Under the pieces are notes generated by a model. The model worked only from the letters and a program-made list of their open reading frames with translations. It did no database searches and had not been told where the DNA came from. The translations under genes were made by a program, and so were the position numbers. A DNA stretch of 12,016 nucleotides from Temnopleurus reevesii (lineage: Eukaryota > Echinodermata > Echinoidea > Temnopleuroida > Temnopleuridae): the NCBI GenBank assembly GCA_036244855.1, contig BQKZ01006161.1:20711-32726 (forward strand), given 5' to 3'. Below are positions 1 through 8,571 of the stretch, piece after piece (position 1 is the stretch's first letter; the number at the start of each line of letters is the position of its first letter).

Positions 1-144
1 ATATACAGTACTATGCATATGAAGAGAATTTTTAGGGGGCATTTGTGGAAATCCCTTGGAGGGGAACTTATTTGATTTACAAAAGATATTAAGATGTAAT
101 TACACCTGACATGAACATGAACGACTTCAAGAAGGACAATATAG

Positions 145-350
145 ATGACGTTTATGAGTGTCATGCGCATTACATTCTCGATCATTCAACACAAGAACAT
201 ATAATAGTCGTTCGTAAAATCTTATCCAAAATTTTTCGTAACTATGTAAAAATCCGCCCACATTATTGTGTGACGGCAAACTGTTAAGAGTAAGCCAGAA
301 ATTGTACACGAATGAACCAATTATGTCCTTGCCTTCTATGTTTTCCTTTT
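145..350. repeat. Diverged repeat, copy 1
   Basis: This stretch is a diverged direct copy of 783-1078. Shared landmarks in order are TTTGAGTG-like (TTATGAGTG here), CATTCA.CACAAGAAC, AGTCGTTC, TTTTCGTAACT and a closing CTTYTATGTTTT. The lectin signal exon begins 36 bases after this copy. No protein match is recognised: the minus-strand frames of both copies share only SYEK. It is probably an old interspersed repeat or a local duplication. Ends are approximate. Confidence 0.5.
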
Positions 351-385
351 TCTAAGTAATGTGTAATATTTCTATCTGATTCCAG

Positions 386-474
386 AGTGGGCTGTCTCCT
401 GTTCCTTACTGCTCATGCTGCGCTTCTCTCGAGTGTTTCCAGTGATTCAGTATCGAGTGACGACAGCAACAGCG
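386..474 (+). CDS. Signal-peptide exon of a secreted C-type lectin (internal, 5' partial)
   Basis: This 89-nt GC-richer island sits in AT-rich sequence. It follows a pyrimidine-rich stretch ending TTCCAG (380-385) and stops before a GT donor (G|GTACGA, GT at 475-476). Reading from GTG at 387 gives a hydrophobic run, GCLLFLTAHAALLSSVSS, then a Ser/Asp-rich polar stretch, which is a typical secretory signal peptide followed by a short linker. The exon ends one base into a codon (phase 1), matching the phase-1 start of the lectin-domain exon at 10898; joined, the split codon reads GTG (Val) and the frame stays open. There is no in-frame ATG between the stop at 357-359 and the exon, so Met and the basic n-region should be in an upstream exon, possibly outside the window. 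The acceptor could instead be the AG at 386-387. The exon call is inference from composition, splice sites and phase; no transcript was available. Confidence 0.62.
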
Positions 475-782
475 GTACGAATACTATGATTTTTTTTCTC
501 GATTAGCTGATTACACATATTTCATATGCATTATAAGTTATAAGTTAAATTATAAGTTCACCGAGTCGTTCTCCAAGTAAAAAAAAAACGATATAAACTA
601 TTTCCGTAAAATAAAGTCGGTCATGGACAATAGAGCCGTACGCCGTGTATTGAACTGTGTGGACACAACAATAACGAGCAGGCTCCGACTTGATAAGCAT
701 TCAAAGGAGCATTGTATTGGCGTTCGACTTAATTTTTCGGAAATAGATTATCTCGTGTTAGTACTATTGAGAATGTAAACTT
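475..782. other. AT-rich intronic stretch without recognised features
   Basis: It contains short A and T runs and a local ATAAGTTATAAGTTAAATTATAAGTT simple repeat near 531-558, seen here only as repeated ATAAGTT units. No gene, RNA gene or mobile-element end could be recognised. Confidence 0.6.
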
Positions 783-1078
783 GAGTATGTTTTTGAGTGA
801 TATATATCCCATAAGATTTTCAAACATTCAGCACAAGAACTGATACCAGTCGTTCTCAAAGTCTTTTCGTAACTTGGTGAAACACCACGGGTCGTGTCGG
901 TGCTGTTTGATAAATATGCTCGTGGATTTGCGAAATAATTTGTGTGTGACCCTCCATTTGCATGCACTTAATAAAACCCCCTATATCGCTTGGTTGGCAC
1001 AGAATTTTTTTGAAAATTTGATTGACTTTGTATTACTGTATCTTTTATGTTTTTGCACATTTTTTCCTTTTTGCTAAA
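783..1078. repeat. Diverged repeat, copy 2
   Basis: This is the second copy of the element at 145-350, in the same orientation, with indels. The best-matching block is 783-900 (TTTGAGTG, CATTCAGCACAAGAAC, CCAGTCGTTCTC, TCTTTTCGTAACTT). Homology beyond about 900 is weaker. Neither strand has a convincing coding frame. Confidence 0.48.
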
Positions 1079-1257
1079 GATTCCCTCTCCTTGAACTATG
1101 CTGTTGCCTCATAGATAAATTATATACACTGCAAAAACGCTGGTGTTACATTTAACACCAGCCGGAATCTATATAGGACCACACCAGAAAAGTGTTAAAA
1201 TAACACCAGTTTAGAATCCATTCAATATATTTCAAAACCAACTGCCTTGTTGTTTAA

Positions 1258-2987
1258 AGGAGGTTTCCACGCCATAAAGTTCTTGCTTTGATTAAAAGCG
1301 TAAAAATCAAACAAACGGATAAAAAATAATTTGAGCGAAAACGGACTAAAGATGTTAACAAAGTTATGAATATTTGAAATATATCTTAAAGGGTTACTAT
1401 TATGAAAATACAAGTTGATCTGTAATGATGTATTATACCATTATTAATACCTTTTTCAGTGAAACAGGGTTGTGTTTCATATATTTTATACTATTTTTTT
1501 TTTCATTTTTATGTTGGTTTAGTAGGGAAGGCCCTTAAAAATTTCTTTCAAATGTCAATCCTGTTGTGACATCACAAGAGTCAAGTTTGTTCACCTTGCT
1601 AGATCATGTTTCAGAGCTGGTTCTGTAAATAACAAAAGGAAATATGTGGATCAATGCAGGGATTTCAATTCGGGTGATTGCTCATTCCAATTCCCTTTCA
1701 TTGATCCACATATTTCCTTTTGTTATTTACAAAACCAGCTCTGAAACATGATGTCGCAAGGTGAACAAACTTGACTCTTGTGATGTCACAACAGGATTGA
1801 CATTTGAAAGAAATTTTTAGGGGCGTTCCCTACTAAGCCAACATAAAATTGAAAAAAAAAATTATTTAATATATGAAACATATTTGGACTCTAGCTCTTT
1901 CACTGAAAAGGGTATTGATAATGGTATAATACATCAATACAGATCAACTTGTATTTTCATAATAGTACCCCTTTAAGATTTTTAAAACAATTATATTTTT
2001 GGCAATTTGGCAATTTTGGGTCACGGGACATAACATGTTGATGGTGTGGGTTCGTCACTTCTCTAGAATAAGTGAATCATATCTTTTTGTTTTTGTTATG
2101 CTCTGTTTGAAAGCCATTGGACGCAAAAATAATACCTCCTCTCGACGAATTCATTTACTCGCATATATTTTTTTTTATCATAACTCCTGAAATATTGTTC
2201 ATAAATATGAGATAACAAAGTTATATAGATGAATATGGATTTTAACAAACAATATATTTGATAGGAAATATGTATTTATGTTATAATTACGCTTTTACTA
2301 CATCAAACCTGCGTTTACTACTGTAAATTCTGGTAAAGGAATATTTTTTTCACTTTGGATTTACAATAACCAAAATAATACCAAAATACGATTTGAAAAA
2401 CAATAACAAAATTAATGAATTGTACAAAAACAATTATCATTGAAAGATTAAGATTTCATATTAATGCAATCAATTGATACTATAATTGAAATCGTTACAA
2501 CTCAATACGTCATTGCAGTAGCGTTGAAGGTATTTTATTATAGCAATTCATTATATGAATAAATCGTATCATTATCACTTGTTTATTAAAATCATATTTA
2601 ATCAATAACCTATAATTTCATCTCTCATTAAAGACTTATTTTGAAGCTATACATTCCTTGATCATAATTGTTGAATATACCGTATATTGAATTCTAATTA
2701 TCAACAAATAGTGATTTTCTGCAGAGATAAAAAATAAAGAATTAAAACGCAATGATGTACAATAGGCCAATTGTAGAGAAGTGACGAACCTACGTCATCA
2801 CCATTTCATGTCACGTGATCCAAAGTTGCCAATTTGCTAAAATATAACTGTTTGACTTATTTTTGAATATCTTTAAAATATTTATAACTTCTTTATTCAT
2901 TGTCCCATTTCGCTCGTTTAATGTTTTTTTTTTTTTAATGTTTGCGCTTTTAATCAAAGCAATTTATTTTTGGAGTGGAATAACCCT
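1258..2987. mobile_element. Long-TIR TTAA element (level 2), copy A
   Basis: The element starts AGGAGG after TTAA (1254-1257) and ends TAACCCT before TTAG (2988-2991), a decayed TTAA. Its imperfect inverted arms extend about 250-400 bp: CACGCC, TTGATTAAAAGCG, a gene-free AT-rich stretch, then TCACGGGACAT on the left against TCACGTGACAT on the right. The 583-bp hairpin MITE plus its TTAA duplication interrupts it; without these it is 1143 bp. It encodes no recognisable protein. TTAA targets are known for piggyBac and Kolobok transposons; AGGR ends after TTAA resemble Kolobok/T2-type MITEs more than the CCY start of piggyBac. That family assignment is from memory. Confidence 0.72.
1390..1972. 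mobile_element. 583-bp near-perfect hairpin MITE with TTAA duplication (level 3)
   Basis: TTAA at 1386-1389 and 1973-1976 flanks it exactly. The empty site is visible in the paralogous or allelic copy at 4423-4426, which carries one TTAA. The left arm 1390-1656 and right arm 1699-1972 are almost perfect reverse complements (terminal AGGGTTACTATTATG against AGGGGTACTATTATG) around a 42-base spacer. It has no ORF of note. Its first nine bases, AGGGTTACT, equal the right terminus of the element it inserted into, in copy B, so both probably used the same kind of transposase. A transcript through this intron would fold into a long hairpin of about 270 bp. Confidence 0.88.
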
Positions 2988-3072
2988 TTAGAGAACAACA
3001 CCAGTCGGTGTTTAAATAGATTGATTTGATTCTAAACTGGTATTGTTTTATCACTTTGTTTGGTGTGCAGCG

Positions 3073-3206
3073 TAGTTTTATTTTTTCATTCATTTATTAA
3101 AATATTATTTATTATCCATTTGGCATTTTACAAGAAAAGAAAAAAAAACACGATTTATCTTATTCATTCATTTATCAAAATAGTATTTATTATCTATTTG
3201 GCAATT
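3073..3206 (+). repeat. 76-bp tandem repeat, copy A (second unit truncated)
   Basis: Two units begin CATTCATTTAT and continue with TTTATTATCY and ATTTGGC. The first continues through TTTTACAAGAAAAG and a poly-A run to ACACGATTTATC. The second breaks off after ATTTGGC and joins AATTTTGCACC directly. The matching region at 6673-6839 has two full units. The open frame over it is a by-product of the repeat. Confidence 0.6.
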
Positions 3207-3363
3207 TTGCACCACCCGAAGGAACCCGGTTGCGCAATGTATCTTCGTTGCGTTCTGTTATCAATCGTCCATTCGGGGAATCACACGTTTGGTACATTTT
3301 ACCTCACTGTAATCTTTCCACTGGGTTCAGTCCTTGATCCAATAAGCAACATGTCATTTTTAA

Positions 3364-4104
3364 ACATTTACTTCACGCCAAAAATAGCCTGCTTTGATTA
3401 AAAGCTAACAAAATAAAGTGAACATCTGACAACAAAAGTTTGAGTGAAATCGGAAAAGAAAAACGAAAGTTACGAATACTTGAAAGATATTGAAAAGTAA
3501 TTCAGACAGTCATTTTTTTTTGCAAAGTGGGAACTTTGGATCACGTGACATGAAGTGGTGATGACGAACATTTATCCCCTCTCTACAATTGGCTTATCAT
3601 ATATCATTGCCTCTCAAATCCTTGTATTTCTATCTTTAAAGCAATTAAAGCACTGTCTGTTGATGAATATCCAACAATTATGACCAAGGGGTGTACAATA
3701 TAACTGTCCCACAAAGGATGAACTGATAAATAATTAGATGAATTTGATTTTAATTAACAATTAACAATAATAAGATACAATGAATTGCTGTAATTAAAAG
3801 AATATGAATACTTAAACAACTAACTTAGTGACGTATCTAATTCCAACAATTTCAATTATACTATCAAGTTATTGCATAAATATGAAAAATAATGTTTGAA
3901 TAACCATTTTCTTTTTTATCTTATTGTTTTTTCTTTTTTTTTTTTTACAATTAATCATGTTTTTGTAATTGTTTTTCAATACCTATTTTCTTTTTTTTTG
4001 TAGGATTTCAGTACTGTTATTGTCAATCCAAAGTGAGAAAATATTCTTTCACCACAATTAATATTGGTGAACTATAATTTCCGGATGTTAAATCGTACTT
4101 ATAA
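3364..4104 (-). mobile_element. Diverged inverted relative of the level-2 element, copy A (cut at contig end)
   Basis: From TTAA at 3360-3363 the sequence follows the reverse complement of the right half of the level-2 element: TTCACGCC, TTTGATTAAAAGC, GGATCACGTGACATGAA, TCTCTACAATTGG, TCAACAATTATGA-like and TTTCAATTATA blocks appear in order with clear divergence. It stops mid-element at the N at 4105. The version at 6987 continues through the rest. It is an older insertion of the same family with no coding capacity. Confidence 0.65.
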
Positions 4105-4105
4105 N
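4105..4105. other. Assembly gap (single N) joining two homologous sequences
   Basis: The base before the N is homologous to 7546, and the base after it is homologous to 1067. The junction between the two versions of the region therefore falls exactly on a gap character. Confidence 0.95.
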
Positions 4106-4294
4106 CTTTTTGCTAAAGATTCCCTCTCCTTGAACTATGCTGTTGCCTCATAGATAAATTATATACACTGCAAAAACGCTGGTGTTACATTTAACACCAG
4201 TCGGACTCTATATAGGACCACGCAAAGAAAGTGTTAAAATAACACCAGTTTAGAATCCATTCAATATATTTCAAAACCAACTGGTGTTGTTTAA

Positions 4295-5464
4295 AGGAGG
4301 ACTCCACGCCATAAAATTCTTGCTTTGATTAAAAGCGTAAAAATCAAACAAACGGATAAAAAATAATTTGAGCGAAAACGGACTAAAGATGTTAAGAAAG
4401 TTATGAATATTTGAAATATATTTTAAGATTTTTAGAACAATTATATTTTTGGCAAATCGGCCATTTTGGGTCACGGGACATAATATGTTGATGGTGTAGG
4501 TTCGTCACGTCTCTAGAATAAGTGAATCATACGTTTTTGCTTTTTATGCTCTGTTTTAAAGCCATTGGACGCAAAAATAATACCCCCTCTCGACGAATTC
4601 ATTTATTCGCATATATTTTTTTTTATCATAATTCATGAAATATTGTTCATAAATAAGAGATAACAAAATTATACAGATGAATATGATTTTAACAAACAAT
4701 ATATTTGATAGGAAATATGTATTTTGTGTTATAATTACGCTTTTACTACAGCACACCTGCGTTTACTACTGTAAATTCTGGTAAAGGAATATTTTTTTTC
4801 ACTTTGGATTTACAAAAACCAAAATAATACCAAAATACGATTTGAAAAACAATAACAAAATTAATGAATTGTACAAAAACAATATGATCTAAAAGAAATT
4901 ATCATTGAAAGATTAAGATTTCATATTAATGCAATCAATTGATACTATAATTGAAATCGTTAGAACTCAATATGTCATTGCAGTAGCGTTGAAGGTATTT
5001 ACATTCTCTTAATTAGAGCAATTCATTATATGAATAAATCGTATCATTATCACTTTGTTTATTAAAATCATATTTAATCAATAACCTATAATTTCATCTC
5101 TCATTAAAGACTTATTTTGAAGCTTTACATTCCTTGATCATAATTGTTGAATATACCGTATATTGAATTCTAATTATCAACAAATAGTGATTTTCTGCAG
5201 AGATAAAAAATAAAGAATTAAAACGCAATGATGTACAATAGGCCAATTGTAGAGAAGTGACGAACTTACGTCATCACCATTTCATGTCACGTGATCCAAA
5301 GTTGCCAATTTGCTAAAATATAACTGTTTGAATTATTTTTGAATATCTTTAAAATATTTGTAATTTCTTTATTCATTGTCCCATTTCGCTCATTTTTTTT
5401 TATATGTTCGTCTAATTTTTGCGCTTTTAATCAGAGCAATTTATTTTTGGAGTGGAGTAACCCT
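4295..5464. mobile_element. Long-TIR TTAA element (level 2), copy B, intact
   Basis: It is 1170 bp, flanked by exact TTAA at 4291-4294 and 5465-5468. Left end AGGAGGACTCC, right end read inward AGGGTTACTCC. Inverted arms share CTCCA, TTGATTAAAAGCG (TCTGATTAAAAGCG on the right) and the CAC-rich block near 4470 and 5285. It has no MITE at its internal TTAA (4423-4426), so it serves as the empty site for copy A. The middle is AT-rich with no transposase-like frame; the 66-residue minus-strand frame at 4556-4756 is disrupted in copy A and is not credible as a gene. Non-autonomous, Kolobok/T2-like by its termini. Confidence 0.78.
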
Positions 5465-5566
5465 TTAAAGGCCCCGAACAACACCAGTCGGTGTTTAAAT
5501 AGATTGATTTGATTCTAAACTGGTATTATTTTATCACTTTGTTTGGTGTGCAGCGTAGTTTTATAT
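4466..5566 (+). repeat. 1101-bp contig-end sequence repeated after the N (first copy)
   Basis: Every stretch compared is the same as 5568-6668, at a constant offset of 1102, including homopolymer lengths. It ends exactly at the N at 5567. Such identity in a region where the other version differs by several percent indicates an unmerged overlap of two contigs rather than biology. Confidence 0.92.
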
Positions 5567-5567
5567 N
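5567..5567. other. Assembly gap (single N) between overlapping contigs
   Basis: The N separates 4466-5566 from its apparently identical copy 5568-6668. The two contigs should be merged through this overlap. Confidence 0.95.
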
Positions 5568-6668
5568 TTGGGTCACGGGACATAATATGTTGATGGTGTA
5601 GGTTCGTCACGTCTCTAGAATAAGTGAATCATACGTTTTTGCTTTTTATGCTCTGTTTTAAAGCCATTGGACGCAAAAATAATACCCCCTCTCGACGAAT
5701 TCATTTATTCGCATATATTTTTTTTTATCATAATTCATGAAATATTGTTCATAAATAAGAGATAACAAAATTATACAGATGAATATGATTTTAACAAACA
5801 ATATATTTGATAGGAAATATGTATTTTGTGTTATAATTACGCTTTTACTACAGCACACCTGCGTTTACTACTGTAAATTCTGGTAAAGGAATATTTTTTT
5901 TCACTTTGGATTTACAAAAACCAAAATAATACCAAAATACGATTTGAAAAACAATAACAAAATTAATGAATTGTACAAAAACAATATGATCTAAAAGAAA
6001 TTATCATTGAAAGATTAAGATTTCATATTAATGCAATCAATTGATACTATAATTGAAATCGTTAGAACTCAATATGTCATTGCAGTAGCGTTGAAGGTAT
6101 TTACATTCTCTTAATTAGAGCAATTCATTATATGAATAAATCGTATCATTATCACTTTGTTTATTAAAATCATATTTAATCAATAACCTATAATTTCATC
6201 TCTCATTAAAGACTTATTTTGAAGCTTTACATTCCTTGATCATAATTGTTGAATATACCGTATATTGAATTCTAATTATCAACAAATAGTGATTTTCTGC
6301 AGAGATAAAAAATAAAGAATTAAAACGCAATGATGTACAATAGGCCAATTGTAGAGAAGTGACGAACTTACGTCATCACCATTTCATGTCACGTGATCCA
6401 AAGTTGCCAATTTGCTAAAATATAACTGTTTGAATTATTTTTGAATATCTTTAAAATATTTGTAATTTCTTTATTCATTGTCCCATTTCGCTCATTTTTT
6501 TTTATATGTTCGTCTAATTTTTGCGCTTTTAATCAGAGCAATTTATTTTTGGAGTGGAGTAACCCTTTAAAGGCCCCGAACAACACCAGTCGGTGTTTAA
6601 ATAGATTGATTTGATTCTAAACTGGTATTATTTTATCACTTTGTTTGGTGTGCAGCGTAGTTTTATAT
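5568..6668 (+). repeat. 1101-bp contig-start sequence, false second copy
   Basis: It repeats 4466-5566 and starts mid-element, at the TTGGGTCACGGG block of the level-2 element. It has no left terminus of its own, as expected for a contig start. The right end of the level-2 element is at 6566 and its TTAA at 6567-6570. Any feature counts from this stretch are duplicates. Confidence 0.92.
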
Positions 6669-6672
6669 CATT

Positions 6673-6839
6673 CATTCATTTATTAAAATATTATTTATTA
6701 TCCATTTGGCATTTTACAAGAAAAGGAAAAAACACGATTTATCTTATTCATTCATTTATCAAAATAGTATTTATTATCTATTTGGCATTTTACAAGAAAA
6801 GAAAAAAAAACACGATTCACAATTAAGCAACGATGAGAC
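6673..6839 (+). repeat. 76-bp tandem repeat, copy B (two full units)
   Basis: Units start at 6673 and 6749 with CATTCATTTAT, then TTTATTATCY, ATTTGGCATTTTACAAG, a poly-A run and ACACGATT. The last 53 bases (6787-6839) are missing from the corresponding place at 3206. The low-complexity frames here are not genes. Confidence 0.65.
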
Positions 6840-6986
6840 AATTTTGCACCACCCGAAGGAACCCGGTTGCGCAATGTATCTTCATTGCGTTCTGTTATCA
6901 ATCGTCCATTGGGGGAATCACCTGTTTGGTCCATTTTACCTCACTGTAAGCTTTCCACTGGGTTCGGTTCTTGATCCAATAAGCAA

Positions 6987-7795
6987 AGTGGCAACTTAGG
7001 ATCACGTGACATGAAGTGGTGATGACTAACGTTTATCACCTCTCTACAATTGGCTTATCATATATCATTGCCTCTCAAATCCTTGTATTTTTATCTTTAA
7101 AGCAAAGCACTGTCTGTTGATGAATATCCAACAATTATGACCAAGGGATGTACAATATAACTGTCCCACAAAGGATGAACTGATAAATTATTAGATGAAT
7201 TTAATTTTAATTAACAATTAACATAATAAGATACAATGAATTGCTCTAATTAAAAGAATATGAATACTTAAACAACTAACTTAGTGACGTATCTAATTCC
7301 AACAATTTCAATTATACTATCAAGTTATTGCATAAATATGAAAAATAATATTTGAATAATCATTTTCTTTTTTATCTTATTGTTTTGTACAATAAATCAT
7401 GTTTTTGTAATTGTTTTTCAATACCTATTTTCTTTTTTTTTGTAGGATTTCAGTACTGTTATTGTCAATCCAAAGTGAGAAAATATTCTTTCACCACAAT
7501 TAATATTGGTGAACTATAATTTCCGGGTGTTAAATCGTACTTATAACACAGAATAAACATTTTTGTTTAACGTATTATTAATTCAAATCATATTTTCTTT
7601 TCTCTTCTTTATATACAATATTTCAGAAATTATACTCAAGAATATATATCCAACAAATGAAAGTTTCGAGAAAATGAATTATTTTTTTTGGCGCCCAATA
7701 GCTCGAAATTATAGCATTAAAGGTAATAATAATAATACGCTTATTGTAGAGAATTATAAGTGGCGAGCATATGTCATCATGTCATGTATTTGTTT
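6987..7795 (-). mobile_element. Diverged inverted relative of the level-2 element, copy B (longer)
   Basis: It corresponds to 3523-4104 and then continues beyond the point where copy A stops. It matches the reverse complement of the left half of the level-2 element through ACAATATTTCA, a TCGAGA block, TTATTTTTTTTGGCGCCCAATAGCT-type sequence and CTTATTGTAGAGA. The first part, including its terminus, has been lost by a 176-bp deletion. The far end decays around 7795 and may reach 7875. The 103-residue open frame at 7563-7874 lies mostly in this repeat and is rejected as a gene. Confidence 0.6.
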
Positions 7796-7875
7796 TCCTC
7801 TTTGTGTTGCCCCTTTCCCTCCCTTGTTAATCTTCAGTCTTTCCTTTCTCAGAGGACAAATTTGTATTCTTTAAA

Positions 7876-8571
7876 AGGATTGTTCAGTCTTTATATATGT
7901 TAACTCTTGTTCTCAATAGTTTTTGTTTTAATTTCCTATTATACGTGTTCTGTCACAAATGACGGAACAAATGTTATCATGTCTGTTATGTTTTTTATTA
8001 TGTTATGTTTGTCAGAATGTTTTTCTTTCTTCTTTGTTCGTTTATGCCAAATTTGTGTGGTAAAGATATCTTAAAAATTACACGTATGCACGAAAACTTT
8101 TCAGGCCATCAAGTAATCATGACGTCACATAGACGCCATTTTGTTATTTACAATGTCACTATTATCTTTATTAATCTTCATTAAATTGAACAAAATTTAC
8201 ACCAAAGAAATTTATCATACAATCAAAATAAGTAATTTCTCAAGAGTCATTGTAAGCCTTTCATAAATAAACAAATTCGCGTTTTATACCATGATGCAGA
8301 CCAATCCAAATCGTAATATTTTCTTCTCTGATCCAGTAAAACATGGAATTTTCAACAATGTTTGATATTTTTTCTTACTCCTTTTTAATGTGCCACCCTT
8401 CATGAAAATTCAGACGCCTTCGAATGATGCAAACCAATGACATCGGAGCACAAAATTGAACTTTTTTCTTGAAAATTACATCACTGGTTTTATGCAAATT
8501 TGACAATAACTCGATCCGTAAATATTTACTGTCGTGTATTCCTATTTCTATACATGTTTTGTATTGTGTTG
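7876..8571. other. AT-rich intronic stretch, no gene recognised
   Basis: It holds a perfect CRE-type palindrome, TGACGTCA, at 8120-8127 near CGCCATTTTGTTATTTACA. It also holds a loose direct repeat of ATGATGCARACCAAT (8291 and 8425 regions). It may contain decayed mobile elements, but no ends were found. No coding or RNA feature can be supported. Confidence 0.55.

Larger units (their letters stand above)
1127..3075. mobile_element. Outer palindromic MITE (level 1), copy A, interrupted
   Basis: Two inverted arms of roughly 80-130 bp lie at about 1127-1253 and 2992-3075. Both carry CAGTTTAGAATC-type sequence and several AACACCAG motifs in opposite orientation, and both ends have a CGCTG/CAGCG block. 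The left arm has an internal hairpin, CTGGTGTTA at 1140-1148 against TAACACCAG at 1153-1161. Between the arms sits the TTAA element at 1258-2987. No transposase is encoded, so it is non-autonomous. The superfamily is uncertain and outer ends are approximate; I could not fix a target duplication. Confidence 0.6.
4166..6662. mobile_element. Outer palindromic MITE (level 1), copy B, interrupted
   Basis: The left arm lies at about 4166-4290, with the hairpin CTGGTGTTA (4179-4187) against TTAACACCAG (4191-4200). The right arm is at about 5469-5562, repeated at 6571-6662 because of the contig overlap. Removing the inserted TTAA element brings ACTGGTGTTGTT and AACAACACCAGT together around a short loop, a perfect stem that marks the centre of the original element. 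Outer ends are approximate. Confidence 0.62.
4106..7546 (+). repeat. Second version of 1067-4104 (probable alternative haplotype)
   Basis: Colinear with 1067-4104 at high but not perfect identity. Differences include absence of the 583-bp hairpin MITE, a 15-base-scale indel near 4885, a 176-bp deletion matching 3346-3521, and 53 extra bases at 6787-6839. The stretch also contains an internal 1101-bp false repeat. Homology begins right after the N and ends at the base matching 4104. This could be a tandem duplication, but two alleles placed in tandem fits better. Confidence 0.75.

Noticed and set aside
3060..3401. 113-residue plus-strand frame, and the similar ones at 6611-6826 and 6706-6999
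   Set aside because: They run through the 76-bp tandem repeat and transposon ends, and the corresponding frames differ in length and content between the two versions.
4556..5858. Two identical 66-residue minus-strand frames at 4556-4756 and 5658-5858 that look conserved
   Set aside because: They are identical only because 4466-5566 is repeated after the N. The frame is AT-rich, sits in a non-coding transposon arm, and is broken in copy A near 2103-2300.
7563..7874. 103-residue plus-strand frame, hydrophobic at both ends
   Set aside because: Most of it overlaps the diverged inverted transposon copy. Its composition follows the AT-rich background, and no domain is recognised.
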